A stretch of 64,000 nt of DNA from Halocynthiibacter styelae. Its GTDB lineage: Bacteria > Pseudomonadota > Alphaproteobacteria > Rhodobacterales > Rhodobacteraceae. The notes under the pieces were generated by a model, which searched no databases, had not been told where the DNA came from, and saw only the letters and a program-made list of their open reading frames with translations. Below are positions 8,493-20,012 of this stretch, in pieces. Location: NCBI RefSeq assembly GCF_016123485.1, contig NZ_JADCKQ010000004.1, positions 1-64,000 of the forward strand, written 5' to 3'. The translations under genes were made by a program, and so were the position numbers. Position 1 is the stretch's first letter; every line of letters starts with the position of its first letter.

Positions 8493-8526
8493 AAAAGCCG
8501 CCCTGTTTCAGAGGCGGCTTTTTTCA
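8493..8526. terminator. Bidirectional terminator overlapping the thiD stop codon
   Basis: Stem AAAAGCCGCC (8493-8502) and GGCGGCTTTT (8513-8522), loop of 10 nt, T-rich on the plus side and T-rich on the minus side. The thiD stop codon (8508-8510) lies inside the loop, so the last codons of thiD form half of the hairpin. Confidence 0.85.
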
Positions 8527-9233
8527 TGTCCGGTCGAGATGTAATCCTGCACCATCTCCCGTGCCCGTCCGCAGGCGGCAGGAAGATCAAGCCCCAGCGC
8601 CCGGAAACAGGCGATATAGGTGGCAAGCGTACAGCCCGTGCCCCGCCTGCTTTGGGTCAGACGCGGTCCACAAAAAGACAACTGCCGATCACCCAGAAAC
8701 AGAACATCACAGCTGTTCTCACCTGCTCCATGCCCGCCCTTCACCAGCACAGCACATGTGCCGTGCCCCCGCACAAGCAGGGCCTGCCGGTTGAGATCCT
8801 CAGTTTTCTCGCCGCTTAGCCAGGCTGCCTCATCCAGGTTCGGCGTCACCAGTTCTGCCCTGGTGACAATCGGGCTTAACCCCATCTTGTCACTCAGCAT
8901 ACCGCCGGAACTTGCCCTTATCACCGGATCAAAGATCACTGGCAGATCGCAACCTTCCAGCATCTGCGCAATGGCAGATGCCACCTCGCCTGCCCCAACC
9001 ATGCCGATCTTCACCGCCCCGACCTTTGCATCGCCCAGCGCCGCCTGCATTTGCCTCCCAATCAGATCTGTTGGCACCGCATGCACGGCCTCCACCGCCT
9101 GATCCGTCTGCGCTGTCACGCAGGTAACAACCGGCCGCACCATCACGCCCAGTTGCGCGGCCGCTGTAACGTCCCGGCTGATCCCCGCCCCGCCACTGCT
9201 GTCTGTCCCGCCAATGGCCAGAATGACAGTCAC
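8508..9233 (-). CDS. thiD: Hydroxymethylpyrimidine/phosphomethylpyrimidine kinase
   Basis: 241 residues, ribokinase-like fold. It phosphorylates HMP and HMP-P to HMP-PP, the pyrimidine half of thiamine. The substrate loop GGTDSSGGAG at residues 8-17 and VTPNLDEAAWLSG near residue 130 are typical. The C-terminal GTGCTLA segment supplies the anion hole and catalytic cysteine region. The start is a GTG that overlaps the thiE stop (GTGA), so translation is coupled. It is the last gene of the thi operon. The protein is shorter than many ThiD (about 260-270), mainly through trimmed loops. Confidence 0.93.
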   Translation of the reverse strand: MTVILAIGGTDSSGGAGISRDVTAAAQLGVMVRPVVTCVTAQTDQAVEAVHAVPTDLIGRQMQAALGDAKVGAVKIGMVGAGEVASAIAQMLEGCDLPVIFDPVIRASSGGMLSDKMGLSPIVTRAELVTPNLDEAAWLSGEKTEDLNRQALLVRGHGTCAVLVKGGHGAGENSCDVLFLGDRQLSFCGPRLTQSRRGTGCTLATYIACFRALGLDLPAACGRAREMVQDYISTGHEKSRL

Positions 9234-9820
9234 CGACAGACCTCAAGCCATTCCCGCACCCGCGCTTCCGGGTATTTCGCCTGCATGACATCGGTAACGA
9301 CCGCAACGGAATCCGCCCCGGCCTGCAACACACCCGGCGCACGTTCCAGGGTTAACCCGCCGATCGCAACCAATGGCGTCTTCCCTGCCATGGCTTTCCA
9401 GCGCGTCACGCGTTCCAGCCCCTGCGGCGCCCATTTCATTTTCTTCAACAGGGTTTCATAGACCGGCCCCAGGGCAACATAGGCAGGATCATAAGAAAGG
9501 GCGCGATCCAGTTCTTTCTCATCATGGGTAGACAGCCCGTATTGAATACCGGCCCGGCGCAAAGCTGCAAAGTCGGCAGTTTCCATATCTTCCTGTCCGA
9601 GATGAACAAAATTACAATTCAGATCCAGCGCCGCCTGCCAGTAATCATTCACCACCAGCTGCGCCCCATGCACCGCGCAAATATCGCGCGCGCGGGCGAT
9701 CTGACGGCGGACCTCGGCTTCCGGTTCATCCTTAATGCGCAACTGCACCAACCTCACGCCCTGAGGCACCAGAAGTTCCAGCAGGCTGACGTGACCTGTG
9801 ATCAGATAAAAACGTTCCAT
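9230..9820 (-). CDS. thiE: Thiamine phosphate synthase
   Basis: 196 residues, TIM barrel. It joins HMP-PP and the thiazole phosphate to give thiamine phosphate. Conserved pieces are visible: VQLRIKD near residue 25, VVNDYWQAALDLNCNFVHLGQEDM around residues 60-80, GLSTHDEKELDRA, YVALGPVYETLLKK and VAIGGLTLERA. The start ATG shares one base with the thiG stop (TAATG) and the stop overlaps thiD. Genome context is decisive, with all neighbours belonging to the same pathway. Confidence 0.93.
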   Translation of the reverse strand: MERFYLITGHVSLLELLVPQGVRLVQLRIKDEPEAEVRRQIARARDICAVHGAQLVVNDYWQAALDLNCNFVHLGQEDMETADFAALRRAGIQYGLSTHDEKELDRALSYDPAYVALGPVYETLLKKMKWAPQGLERVTRWKAMAGKTPLVAIGGLTLERAPGVLQAGADSVAVVTDVMQAKYPEARVREWLEVCR

Positions 9821-10587
9821 TATGCAAGCTCCGCAATGCCGAATACCGGGGTGGATGGCACGGCCATATCGCGTTTTGGCATAGGGTCGGCCAGATATCC
9901 CCGACGCCCGGCCTCGACCGCCTGCGCCATGGCCTGCGCCATCACCGCAGGATCACCAGCTTTGGCGACGGCAGTGTTCAACAGAACCGCATCACAACCC
10001 AGTTCCATCGCACGGGCCGCATCAGATGGCCGCCCGATACCGGCATCAACAATCAGCGGCAACTCCGGAAAATGCGCCCGCATAGACCGCAGCGCGTCCG
10101 GGTTGCGCAACCCCTGACCTGACCCAATCGGCGCGCCCCAGGGCATCAGAACCTCACAGCCCGCCGCAATCAGCTTTTCCCCGACCACCAGATCATCGGT
10201 GGTATACGGGAAGACCTGAAACCCTTCCCTGGTTAGTTCCTGTGCCGCCTCAACAAGGCCAAACACATCGGGCTGCAGCGTATCCGAATGACCGATGACC
10301 TCCAGTTTGATCCAGGTCGTGCCAAAGATTTCCCGCGCCATATGGGCGGTGGTGATCGCCTCACCAGCGGTGTGACAACCCGCTGTATTGGGCAGAATTT
10401 GCACATTCAGATCGCGCAGCCTGTCCCAGAACCCTGCCCCAGACCCGGCGCTGCTTTCGCGACGCAGGGATACCGTGATAATGTCGCAGTGACTGGCAGA
10501 AATCGCATCTTTCAACACTTTGGGTGAAGGATATTGTGCGGTTCCCAAAAGCAGGCGCGAGGATATTTCTGTTCCGTAAATCAGCAT
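9820..10587 (-). CDS. thiG: Thiazole synthase
   Basis: 255 residues, TIM barrel. It makes the thiazole phosphate carboxylate from DXP, dehydroglycine and ThiS thiocarboxylate. The Schiff-base lysine is in WIKLEVIG at about residue 95. The phosphate-binding [15 protein letters not shown] and [11 protein letters not shown] segments and [12 protein letters not shown] are typical. It is separated from thiS by only 3 bp. The aerobic pathway is indicated by thiO in the same operon instead of thiH. Confidence 0.95.
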   Translation of the reverse strand: MLIYGTEISSRLLLGTAQYPSPKVLKDAISASHCDIITVSLRRESSAGSGAGFWDRLRDLNVQILPNTAGCHTAGEAITTAHMAREIFGTTWIKLEVIGHSDTLQPDVFGLVEAAQELTREGFQVFPYTTDDLVVGEKLIAAGCEVLMPWGAPIGSGQGLRNPDALRSMRAHFPELPLIVDAGIGRPSDAARAMELGCDAVLLNTAVAKAGDPAVMAQAMAQAVEAGRRGYLADPMPKRDMAVPSTPVFGIAELA

Positions 10588-10590
10588 CCC

Positions 10591-10787
10591 TCACCCCCCC
10601 TGCATTGGCGCGAGGATTTCCAGCCGGTCTCCGTCTTTCAGGACCGCCCCCGCACGAAGTTCCCGCGGGATAAACAATCCGTTCAGCGCGGTGGCTATGC
10701 TGGGCGTCGTGTAGTCAAGTTCGCTCAGCGCGGCTTCAACCGTGTCAGCTGACACGCTGATTTCTTCCGCATTTACAATGATCTGTT

Positions 10788-10791
<4 letters not shown>
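10591..10791 (-). CDS. thiS: Sulfur carrier protein ThiS
   Basis: 66 residues from the ATG at 10791; a longer in-frame reading to 10905 would intrude into thiO. Beta-grasp sulfur carrier ending in Gly-Gly (APMQGG), which is adenylated and thiocarboxylated to deliver sulfur to ThiG. The start overlaps the thiO stop by 4 nt (ATGA), so the two are translationally coupled. The activating enzyme ThiF/MoeB is not in this window. Confidence 0.93.
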
Positions 10792-13645
<2,854 letters not shown>

Positions 13646-13678
13646 TCAGGTGATCAGCCTGGTCGTGCGATCCTGTGC

Positions 13679-13776
13679 TTCCTACGCCAGTGTCAACTGG
13701 GTCAGGTTCAAAGGGTCGCGACAGTGCAGCACGCTGCTATTCGCCTCTCAGTCCCTCTCTGGGACTCCCCTGCGTT
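13679..13776 (-). promoter_or_regulatory. TPP riboswitch (THI element)
   Basis: On the minus strand the conserved core is plain: GGGGA at the start of P2, CTGAGA around 13745-13750, then ACCCTTTGAACCTGA (13700-13714) and CTGGCGTAGG at the 3' side near 13681-13690. These are the pyrimidine-sensing and pyrophosphate-sensing loops of the TPP aptamer. It sits about 135 nt before the thiC start and would switch the whole thi operon off when thiamine pyrophosphate is plentiful. The 13565-13678 stretch between aptamer and gene holds a possible imperfect hairpin but no clear T-tract, so whether control is at transcription or translation is not visible. Confidence 0.95.
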
Positions 13777-14084
13777 CTTTTTGGGTAGTGCGTTCATCTG
13801 GCCGTAGCAAGAGAAAATGATAAGGCCAGACGGCAGAAGGTGGAAAATGCTGTCAGAAAGCAGAAGCAACCACACAAACAAGATACAGCAAGGCACTGAT
13901 AAAAATCGAAAATATCAACATCACACCAAGCACTCACAAAATAACGCACCCGCACGGCTTGCCTCACTCACATGCGGAAAACTCATACCTACTGACAGAA
14001 AAACCGCTTTTTTGTTGTGAAGTATTCAGGCTATTCCTGTCCCGGGTGATATGCATCACCCACCTCATACTATGGGAGAAACGG

Positions 14085-15341
14085 ATGGAAAACCTCTGGG
14101 CGGTTACAGCTCCGACGTGCGGACCCTATGCACGACTGGAAGCCGACATTCAGGCGGATGTTGCGATCATTGGCGGCGGCTACACCGGGCTGTCTGCAGC
14201 ACTGCATCTGGCAGAAGCCGGGAAATCCGTTGTCTTGCTGGAAGCCCGCACCATGGGTTACGGCGGGTCTGGCCGCAATGTTGGCCTGGTCAACGCCGGG
14301 CTCTGGACCCCACCGGATGAAGTCGAAGCCCTGATCGGTGAAACCGATGGCAAAAAGCTGAACGCCACCCTGGCCGGTGCGCCCGCCTATGTCATGGCGC
14401 TGATTGAAAAACACGGCATTAAGTGTGAGTTGACAAAAACCGGCACCCTGCATTGCGCCCATAGCGCAAAAGGTTTTGCCGATCTGGAAAACCGCTTTGT
14501 CCAGCAAAAAGCCCGCAAAGCCCCTGTCTCACTTCTGTCCCCCGAAGAGGCCGCAGAACGCATCGGCTCTGATCGTTTCGCCGGTGCCCTACATGACGCC
14601 CGCGCGGGTACAATTCAGCCGCTGGCCTATGCCCGGGGCCTTGCTGTCGCAGCTGATAAAGCCGGGGCACAGCTGTTTGAGGACAGCGAAGTCACCACGA
14701 TGGATCAGGATCAGAACGCATGGCATCTGCGCACCCGCGAAGGTTCTGTCCGTGCGAAGCATGTGATCGAGGCCACCAACGCCTATGAAACCAGGCCTGA
14801 CAGCCCACGCTATACCCCCGTCTATTACATGCAGGCCGCAACCGATCCCCTGCCCGCCGACCTTCTGAAAACCATCCTGCCCGGACGCGAAGGGTGCTGG
14901 GATACAGCGATGGTCATGTCGTCTTTCCGGCTGGATGCCGCAGGACGCATGATCATTGGTGGCGTCGGACAGATGGATGGTATTGGCGAAACCACCCATC
15001 TGAAATGGGCGGCCCGTAAGATGATCAGCATTTTCCCACAACTGGAAGGCCGCAGCATGGCGACCGCCCTGCATGGGCGCATCGCAATGACCAGTGATCA
15101 CGTCCCGAAGATCCTTCAGACCGGTGACACAAAAATCTCGATCTTTGGTTATTCAGGCCGGGGCATCGGGCCGGGCACAGTCTTTGGCAAAGCCGCCGGA
15201 GACTGGGTTCTGAAAGCCGACAGTTCTGTCCTCCCCGTCTCACCAGTAACGCAGTATCGCGAAAAACGCGCGGGTCTTATGGCGGCATATTATCGTGCAG
15301 GTGCCATCGCGACCCACATGACAGACGCCCGCCGGACGTAA
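14085..15341 (+). CDS. NAD(P)/FAD-dependent oxidoreductase (DAO family)
   Basis: 418 residues from the ATG at 14085, which has GGGAG six bases upstream; the frame is open for 42 more codons upstream without a good start. The FAD motif ADVAIIGGGYTGLSAALHLAEAG lies at about residues 25-47, followed by GYGGSGRNVGLVNAGLW, typical of the DAO subfamily of amine and amino acid oxidases (PuuB/OrdL-like). Such enzymes oxidise secondary amines such as gamma-glutamylputrescine. No polyamine genes are nearby, so the substrate is unassigned. The 520 bp in front of it hold the TPP riboswitch of the divergent thi operon and the two promoters. Confidence 0.8.
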   Translation: MENLWAVTAPTCGPYARLEADIQADVAIIGGGYTGLSAALHLAEAGKSVVLLEARTMGYGGSGRNVGLVNAGLWTPPDEVEALIGETDGKKLNATLAGAPAYVMALIEKHGIKCELTKTGTLHCAHSAKGFADLENRFVQQKARKAPVSLLSPEEAAERIGSDRFAGALHDARAGTIQPLAYARGLAVAADKAGAQLFEDSEVTTMDQDQNAWHLRTREGSVRAKHVIEATNAYETRPDSPRYTPVYYMQAATDPLPADLLKTILPGREGCWDTAMVMSSFRLDAAGRMIIGGVGQMDGIGETTHLKWAARKMISIFPQLEGRSMATALHGRIAMTSDHVPKILQTGDTKISIFGYSGRGIGPGTVFGKAAGDWVLKADSSVLPVSPVTQYREKRAGLMAAYYRAGAIATHMTDARRT

Positions 15342-15344
15342 GCT

Positions 15345-15380
15345 GAAAAGAAAAAGGCGCCCGTGGGGGAAACGGGCGCC
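15345..15380 (-). terminator. Intrinsic terminator downstream of rlmB
   Basis: Stem GGCGCCCGT (15356-15364) and ACGGGCGCC (15372-15380). On the minus strand it is followed by TTTTTCTTTT; on the plus strand no T-run follows. It therefore fits the methyltransferase gene, about 135 nt beyond its stop. Confidence 0.7.
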
Positions 15381-15514
15381 AGGGTGGAACGAGGGACAGA
15401 GGGAAGCGGATGTTCCAATCGTGCTTCCTCTCATACATTTAGGTACGAATCTGAGGATAGGAAGGGTTTGTAACCGCTTCGTGAAAATCCTGTGCAGATA
15501 TCCGCCTGGACGCC

Positions 15515-16294
15515 TTAGCCTTTGGTCACCGCATACAGCCCGACAGCCGCTGCGTTTGAAACGTTCAGCGATCCGAAGCCACCCGCAAAATCGACCTTTA
15601 CCAGATGATCGCAGGTTTCTTTCGTACGTTCCCGCAGCCCCGGCCCTTCAGCGCCCAGAACAAGCGCCACCGGACGGCCACTGTATTGCGCTGAGGCCTC
15701 TTCAATGGTCATCTCAGCCGTGCCATCCAGACCCAACAGGATGTAACCCATCTTGCGAAGGTGTTCCATCGTGTCCGCCAGGTTCTTCACCCGCAGATAC
15801 GGCTGACGTTCCAGCGCACCGGACGCAGTTTTCGCAAGCGCCCCGGTTTCTGGTGCAGAATGGCGGTGTGGCGCAATCACGGCGCGGGCCCCGAACACTT
15901 CCGCAGACCGCAGGATCGCACCGACGTTATGTGGATCCGTCACACGATCAAGCAGCAGCAAACGCGGCACCTGGCCATCCGCCGCCATGCAACATTCGTC
16001 AATGCTGCCCCAGTTCAGTGGCTTCACCTCAAGTGCTGCCCCCTGATGCACGGATTGCTTGTCCAGCGGCACGTCAAATTTGCGCGGATCGGTCATCTCT
16101 GGCTCAATCCCGCTTTTGGCAATATCTTCCGCCAGCTTGTCATACGCATTCTTCGTCACAACCAGCCGCAGCTTTTCCCGCTCCGGGTTCAAAAGCGCAT
16201 CCCGCACAGCATGAAGGCCAAACAGCCACAGCGTCTCCTGCGCGGAAGCGCGGCGCGCCTGTTCTTTCTCAACAACCCATTTTGGCTTTATCAT
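15515..16294 (-). CDS. rlmB: SpoU/TrmH-family RNA 2'-O-methyltransferase (RlmB-like)
   Basis: 259 residues from the ATG at 16294. The frame stays open to 16738, but that part overlaps tRNA-Tyr and is not coding. An N-terminal substrate-binding segment (LWLFGLHAVRDALLNPEREKLRLVVT) precedes the SPOUT methyltransferase domain. The domain carries the three SpoU motifs: LDRVTDPHNVGAILRSAEVFGA, ALVLGAEGPGLR and GSLNVSNAAAVGLYA. In E. coli RlmB methylates G2251 of 23S rRNA; the position modified here is inferred from family only. Confidence 0.88.
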   Translation of the reverse strand: MIKPKWVVEKEQARRASAQETLWLFGLHAVRDALLNPEREKLRLVVTKNAYDKLAEDIAKSGIEPEMTDPRKFDVPLDKQSVHQGAALEVKPLNWGSIDECCMAADGQVPRLLLLDRVTDPHNVGAILRSAEVFGARAVIAPHRHSAPETGALAKTASGALERQPYLRVKNLADTMEHLRKMGYILLGLDGTAEMTIEEASAQYSGRPVALVLGAEGPGLRERTKETCDHLVKVDFAGGFGSLNVSNAAAVGLYAVTKG

Positions 16295-16420
16295 CGTCTG
16301 ACCCCTGATTTGCGGTCTTGGAACACCGCCTGAATACCGCTGGCTAAAATGAACCCTGTCGCCGCCGGACGCAAGCAGACATTTGTTGTGAAATTTTGCC
16401 AAAAAATCTGCGTTTTCCTG

Positions 16421-16447
16421 TTGACGCCCCCCGCCGGTAACTATAGA
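16421..16447 (+). promoter_or_regulatory. Probable tRNA-Tyr promoter
   Basis: TTGACG at 16421-16426 and TATAGA at 16442-16447 stand 15 bp apart and about 15 bp before the mature tRNA end. The spacing is shorter than the usual 17 bp, so the exact -10 is uncertain. Confidence 0.45.
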
Positions 16448-16461
16448 TCCGGCGACAGGTT

Positions 16462-16545
16462 GGGCGACAGGCCGCAAGGTGTGGCAGGGGACTGTAACTC
16501 CCTCGAGGCGACTCACGCCTGGTTCGATTCCAGGGTCGCCCACCA
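16462..16545 (+). tRNA. tRNA-Tyr (GTA)
   Basis: Acceptor stem GGGCGAC pairs with GTCGCCC, then A and an encoded CCA at 16543-16545. The anticodon loop CTGTAAC gives anticodon GTA. A long variable arm with stem GAG/CTC identifies a class II tRNA, as expected for bacterial tRNA-Tyr. The T arm is CCTGG-TTCGATT-CCAGG. Confidence 0.95.
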
Positions 16546-16661
16546 ACCTCCTAACACTCTCCGCGATTTGATATAACTGCTTAGGCAGGGCGCTCCTTTT
16601 CGCGTCGCCCCCTCCCCTCGTCATCCGTCTGGCAGAGGATGGTGATGTCCGTGGATGTGCC

Positions 16662-16716
16662 GGTTTCTTTAAAATCTTTAATGCGCCGGAGGATCGAAGT
16701 TTAAACTCTTTAAACA
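16662..16716 (-). repeat. Degenerate copy of a TTTAAA-rich hairpin element
   Basis: This 55-bp stretch aligns with the reverse complement of 20717-20771: shared blocks are GGTTTCTTTAAA, TCTTTAA, GAAGTTTAAA and a terminal TTTAAA. It also shares the exact 16-mer TTTAAACTCTTTAAAC (16700-16715) with the left arm of the second copy. It lies between tRNA-Tyr and the KAP gene; the rest of 16546-16803 shows no gene. Confidence 0.7.
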
Positions 16717-16803
16717 GGGGCAAGGTCAGGCTTTCCATCCTTGACCCGTGCGGTCCGACGCGGGAGGCTGTGCGGGTTAAGAAAAAGTTATTGGAGCATA
16801 AAC

Positions 16804-18183
16804 ATGACCAAAGCCGGAATTCGCCTGACGCCTAAAGAACCTGATTTTGAGCCAGGTTCACGTGGGTTCACATACAAACTGGATGGGAACGGCGAACCGA
16901 CAACTGAAGGTGTGGAACAGATCGACTTTCTGGATCGAAGCGCGACCGGCAAGAAGCTTTCAGATCTTGTTGACCGCTTGGAAAGCCCGACAGTGATTGC
17001 GCTGGATGGTTCATGGGGCAGTGGAAAATCCCAGTTTCTGAAACTCTGGTGTGGTGCGCATCAGATTGAGAATGACGGCAAAGCCGACGTGATTTACTTC
17101 GACGCCTTTGAACATGATTTTCTGGATGATCCGCTTGCCTCTTTGATAGCCCGGCTTGGGGAAACCCAAGAGCCGGGCAAAATGCAAAAGGTCAAAACGG
17201 CGCTGTTCAGGTTTGGAAAGCCTTTTGCGCGTGTCGCGCTGGCTGTGGGCACTGCCGGAGCTTCAGAAGCCACGGCGGCTGTCGGTGATGCGCTCATAGG
17301 TAAAACGGCTGAAGAAATTGAAAAGCTTTCGGAGAAATTCTGGGCGCGGGAGACAAGCAAACTAGCCGCGATGCAAGAGTTTCGCCTCGCTTTGACAGCG
17401 TTGACTGAGCCAAACGATGGCATGCCGACAAAAAAGCTGGTCATTATCATCGACGAGTTAGACCGCTGCCGTCCGGATTATGCGCTGTCGATGTTGGAGG
17501 TGATGAAGCACTTCTTCGCCCTGGATGGCGTGCATTTTGTGCTGGGTGTGAACTTGAAGGAGTTAGAGAACTCGGTGAAGGCGCGCTATGGGCAGGGGAT
17601 CGATGCGGCGCGGTATTTGCAGAAATTTGTGCATGTTGAGTTGAATTTCTCGGCGTCAACAAATTCTAGAGGAGGTGGCCTTCCTGTGTATTATGAAACG
17701 TTGCAACGAAAAATGCATGAGGGTGATTCCTGGATGCACGCAAGGATCCTAATGTTGCTTGGTAGAATTCCCGCTGAATTTGAGCCATCTCTAAGAGACA
17801 TTCAAAAAATCATCGCGAGCGTCGCAGTTTGCTCGGACACCAACTTTATTCACGAGCTGGAAATGACGGCGCTCGCAATGATGACCATTCTAAAGGTTGC
17901 CAATCCTACACTGCTCAGAGACATGTTATCATCTGAGGCTGGGGTGGAAAATGTATGTCGGTACTTTGGCATTTCTGAGCGAGACAAATCTGCGTTTAGT
18001 GATGAGCGTGGTCACATGTATTGGGTTGCCAAACTGACACAGGATCCCGGAACAACTTTGACGGATGAATTTAGCGGAGCATTCAATGGGGTGGGAGTTG
18101 ACAACGCGAACAAACATCTGAGAACCAGTTTTCTTCCCAAAATTTACAATCGTACTTTAGCGACGTTTTCACTGAATATCTAA
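16804..18183 (+). CDS. KAP-family P-loop NTPase
   Basis: 459 residues from the ATG at 16804, with GGAG before it. Walker A is GSWGSGKS at residues 69-76; Walker B is LVIIIDELDRCRPDYA near residues 210-225, the signature of KAP NTPases. Between them an Ala/Gly-rich hydrophobic stretch (about residues 138-165) may be the membrane hairpin often inserted there. KAP proteins are membrane-associated ATPases; some, such as PifA, block phage growth, but most are uncharacterised. The 5' half is GC-richer than the last ~530 bases, with a change near 17650, which suggests a mosaic gene. It lies directly after a tRNA gene, a common insertion site. Confidence 0.85.
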   Translation: MTKAGIRLTPKEPDFEPGSRGFTYKLDGNGEPTTEGVEQIDFLDRSATGKKLSDLVDRLESPTVIALDGSWGSGKSQFLKLWCGAHQIENDGKADVIYFDAFEHDFLDDPLASLIARLGETQEPGKMQKVKTALFRFGKPFARVALAVGTAGASEATAAVGDALIGKTAEEIEKLSEKFWARETSKLAAMQEFRLALTALTEPNDGMPTKKLVIIIDELDRCRPDYALSMLEVMKHFFALDGVHFVLGVNLKELENSVKARYGQGIDAARYLQKFVHVELNFSASTNSRGGGLPVYYETLQRKMHEGDSWMHARILMLLGRIPAEFEPSLRDIQKIIASVAVCSDTNFIHELEMTALAMMTILKVANPTLLRDMLSSEAGVENVCRYFGISERDKSAFSDERGHMYWVAKLTQDPGTTLTDEFSGAFNGVGVDNANKHLRTSFLPKIYNRTLATFSLNI

Positions 18184-18250
18184 CCCCCATTGCCCCGGCA
18201 GACCCCCTAGGATAAAAGCGCCCTCAAACCTTATTCAACGGAGCATCCTC

Positions 18251-19906
18251 ATGGCCGCTTATCAATATGTCTATCACATGGACGGTGTGTCCAAAACCTA
18301 CCCTGGTGGTAAGAAATGCTTTGAAAACATCAAGTTGTCCTTTCTACCGGGCGTAAAAATCGGTGTGGTCGGCGTCAACGGTGCCGGTAAATCCACCCTG
18401 ATGAAGATCATGGCGGGCATGGATAAGGATTTCACCGGCGAAGCCTGGGCCGCTGAGGGTGCGCGCGTGGGTTATCTGCCGCAGGAACCAAAGCTGGATG
18501 AAAGCCTCTCTGTGCGTGAAAACGTCATGCTGGGCGTGAAGGCGAAGAAGGACATTCTGGATCGCTATAACGAGCTGGCGATGAACTATTCTGACGAAAC
18601 CGCCGAAGAAATGGGCCGTCTTCAGGATGAGATCGATTCACAGAACCTCTGGGATCTGGATTCTCAGGTGGATGTCTCCATGGAAGCCCTGCGCTGCCCT
18701 GCGGATGATGCGGATGTGGCAAGCCTGTCCGGCGGTGAAAAACGCCGCGTGGCCCTGTGTAAGCTGCTGCTTGACGCGCCTGACATGCTGCTGCTTGATG
18801 AACCAACCAACCACCTGGATGCGGAAACCATCGCCTGGCTGCAACAGCACCTGATTGATTACAAAGGCACAATCCTGATCGTCACCCACGACCGGTATTT
18901 CCTTGATGCAATCACCGGCTGGATCCTGGAACTGGACCGTGGCTCAGGCATCCCGCATGAGGGCAACTATTCGTCCTGGCTGGAAGCCAAGGCAAAACGC
19001 CTGGAACGCGAAGCCAAGGATGACAAATCCAAGCAGAAAACGCTTGAGCGGGAACTCGACTGGATGCGTCAGGGCGCGAAGGCCCGTCAGGCGAAATCCA
19101 AAGCCCGTATTTCGGCTTATAACGAACTTGCCAACCAGTCCGAGCGCGAAAAACTGGCCAACGCCCAGATCGTTATTCCAAACGGTCAGCGCCTTGGGAA
19201 TAAGGTGATTGAGGTCAATGGTCTGAAGAAAGCCATGGGTGACAAGCTGTTGGTTGAAGACCTGACATTCGCCCTGCCACCCGGTGGTATCGTTGGCGTG
19301 ATCGGCCCGAACGGCGCCGGTAAAACCACGCTGTTTAAGATGCTGACCGGTCAGGAACAGCCGGATGAGGGCACGGTTGAATATGGCGACACGGTGCAGC
19401 TGTCTTACGTGGATCAGTCGCGTGACGATCTGAAGCCGGATGAAAACGTCTGGGAAGCGATTGCCGATGGTCTGGATGTGATCCAGCTGGGCGATGCCGA
19501 AGTCAACGCGCGGGCTTATTGTTCCGCCTTTAACTTCAAAGGGTCCACCCAGCAGAAGAAGGTTTCTCTGCTGTCCGGTGGTGAACGCAACCGTGTGCAT
19601 ATGGCGCGCCTGCTGCGCTCCGGCGGTAACGTGCTGCTGCTCGATGAACCGACCAACGACCTTGACGTTGAAACCCTGCGGGCACTGGAAGACGCGCTGG
19701 TGGATTTCGCCGGCTGTGCGGTGGTGATTTCCCACGACCGTTTCTTCCTCGACCGGATCTGTACCCACATGCTGGCCTTTGAGGGCGACGCGCATGTGGA
19801 ATGGTTCGAGGGCAACTTCGCGGATTACGAAGAAGACAAAAAACGCCGCCTCGGCCCCGACGCCCTGGAGCCAAAGCGGATCAAGCACAAGAAGTTTGTG
19901 CGTTAA
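18251..19906 (+). CDS. ettA: Energy-dependent translational throttle protein EttA (ABC-F ATPase)
   Basis: 551 residues with two ABC ATPase domains and no membrane part. Walker A motifs are GVNGAGKST near residue 40 and GPNGAGKTT near 350; the signatures LSGGEKRR and LSGGERNR and both LLLDEPTN motifs are present. The linker between domains is the Arg/Lys-rich helical P-site tRNA interaction motif (WMRQGAKARQAKSKARI). Length and the N-terminal YVYHMDGVSKTYPGGK match EttA well. It binds the ribosomal E site and gates elongation according to ATP/ADP level. It is a core gene, although its flanks here carry accessory genes. Confidence 0.93.
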   Translation: MAAYQYVYHMDGVSKTYPGGKKCFENIKLSFLPGVKIGVVGVNGAGKSTLMKIMAGMDKDFTGEAWAAEGARVGYLPQEPKLDESLSVRENVMLGVKAKKDILDRYNELAMNYSDETAEEMGRLQDEIDSQNLWDLDSQVDVSMEALRCPADDADVASLSGGEKRRVALCKLLLDAPDMLLLDEPTNHLDAETIAWLQQHLIDYKGTILIVTHDRYFLDAITGWILELDRGSGIPHEGNYSSWLEAKAKRLEREAKDDKSKQKTLERELDWMRQGAKARQAKSKARISAYNELANQSEREKLANAQIVIPNGQRLGNKVIEVNGLKKAMGDKLLVEDLTFALPPGGIVGVIGPNGAGKTTLFKMLTGQEQPDEGTVEYGDTVQLSYVDQSRDDLKPDENVWEAIADGLDVIQLGDAEVNARAYCSAFNFKGSTQQKKVSLLSGGERNRVHMARLLRSGGNVLLLDEPTNDLDVETLRALEDALVDFAGCAVVISHDRFFLDRICTHMLAFEGDAHVEWFEGNFADYEEDKKRRLGPDALEPKRIKHKKFVR

Positions 19907-19910
19907 TTTT

Positions 19911-19941
19911 AAAAGGCCCCGATTTTCGGGGCCTTTTTTTT
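19911..19941 (+). terminator. Intrinsic terminator of ettA
   Basis: Twelve-pair stem AAAAGGCCCCGA / TCGGGGCCTTTT with a TTT loop followed by a T-run, five bases after the ettA stop. Confidence 0.93.
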
Positions 19942-20012
19942 CTGATAGCCCTCTTTAAATTACTTACCGGAGATCACAAATACTTACTCAAATAACAACT
20001 TAAAGGATATTC

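Noticed and set aside
16295-16738. Long upstream extension of the RlmB-like open frame
   Set aside because: It runs across the tRNA-Tyr gene on the other strand and has no family similarity; the gene starts at 16294.
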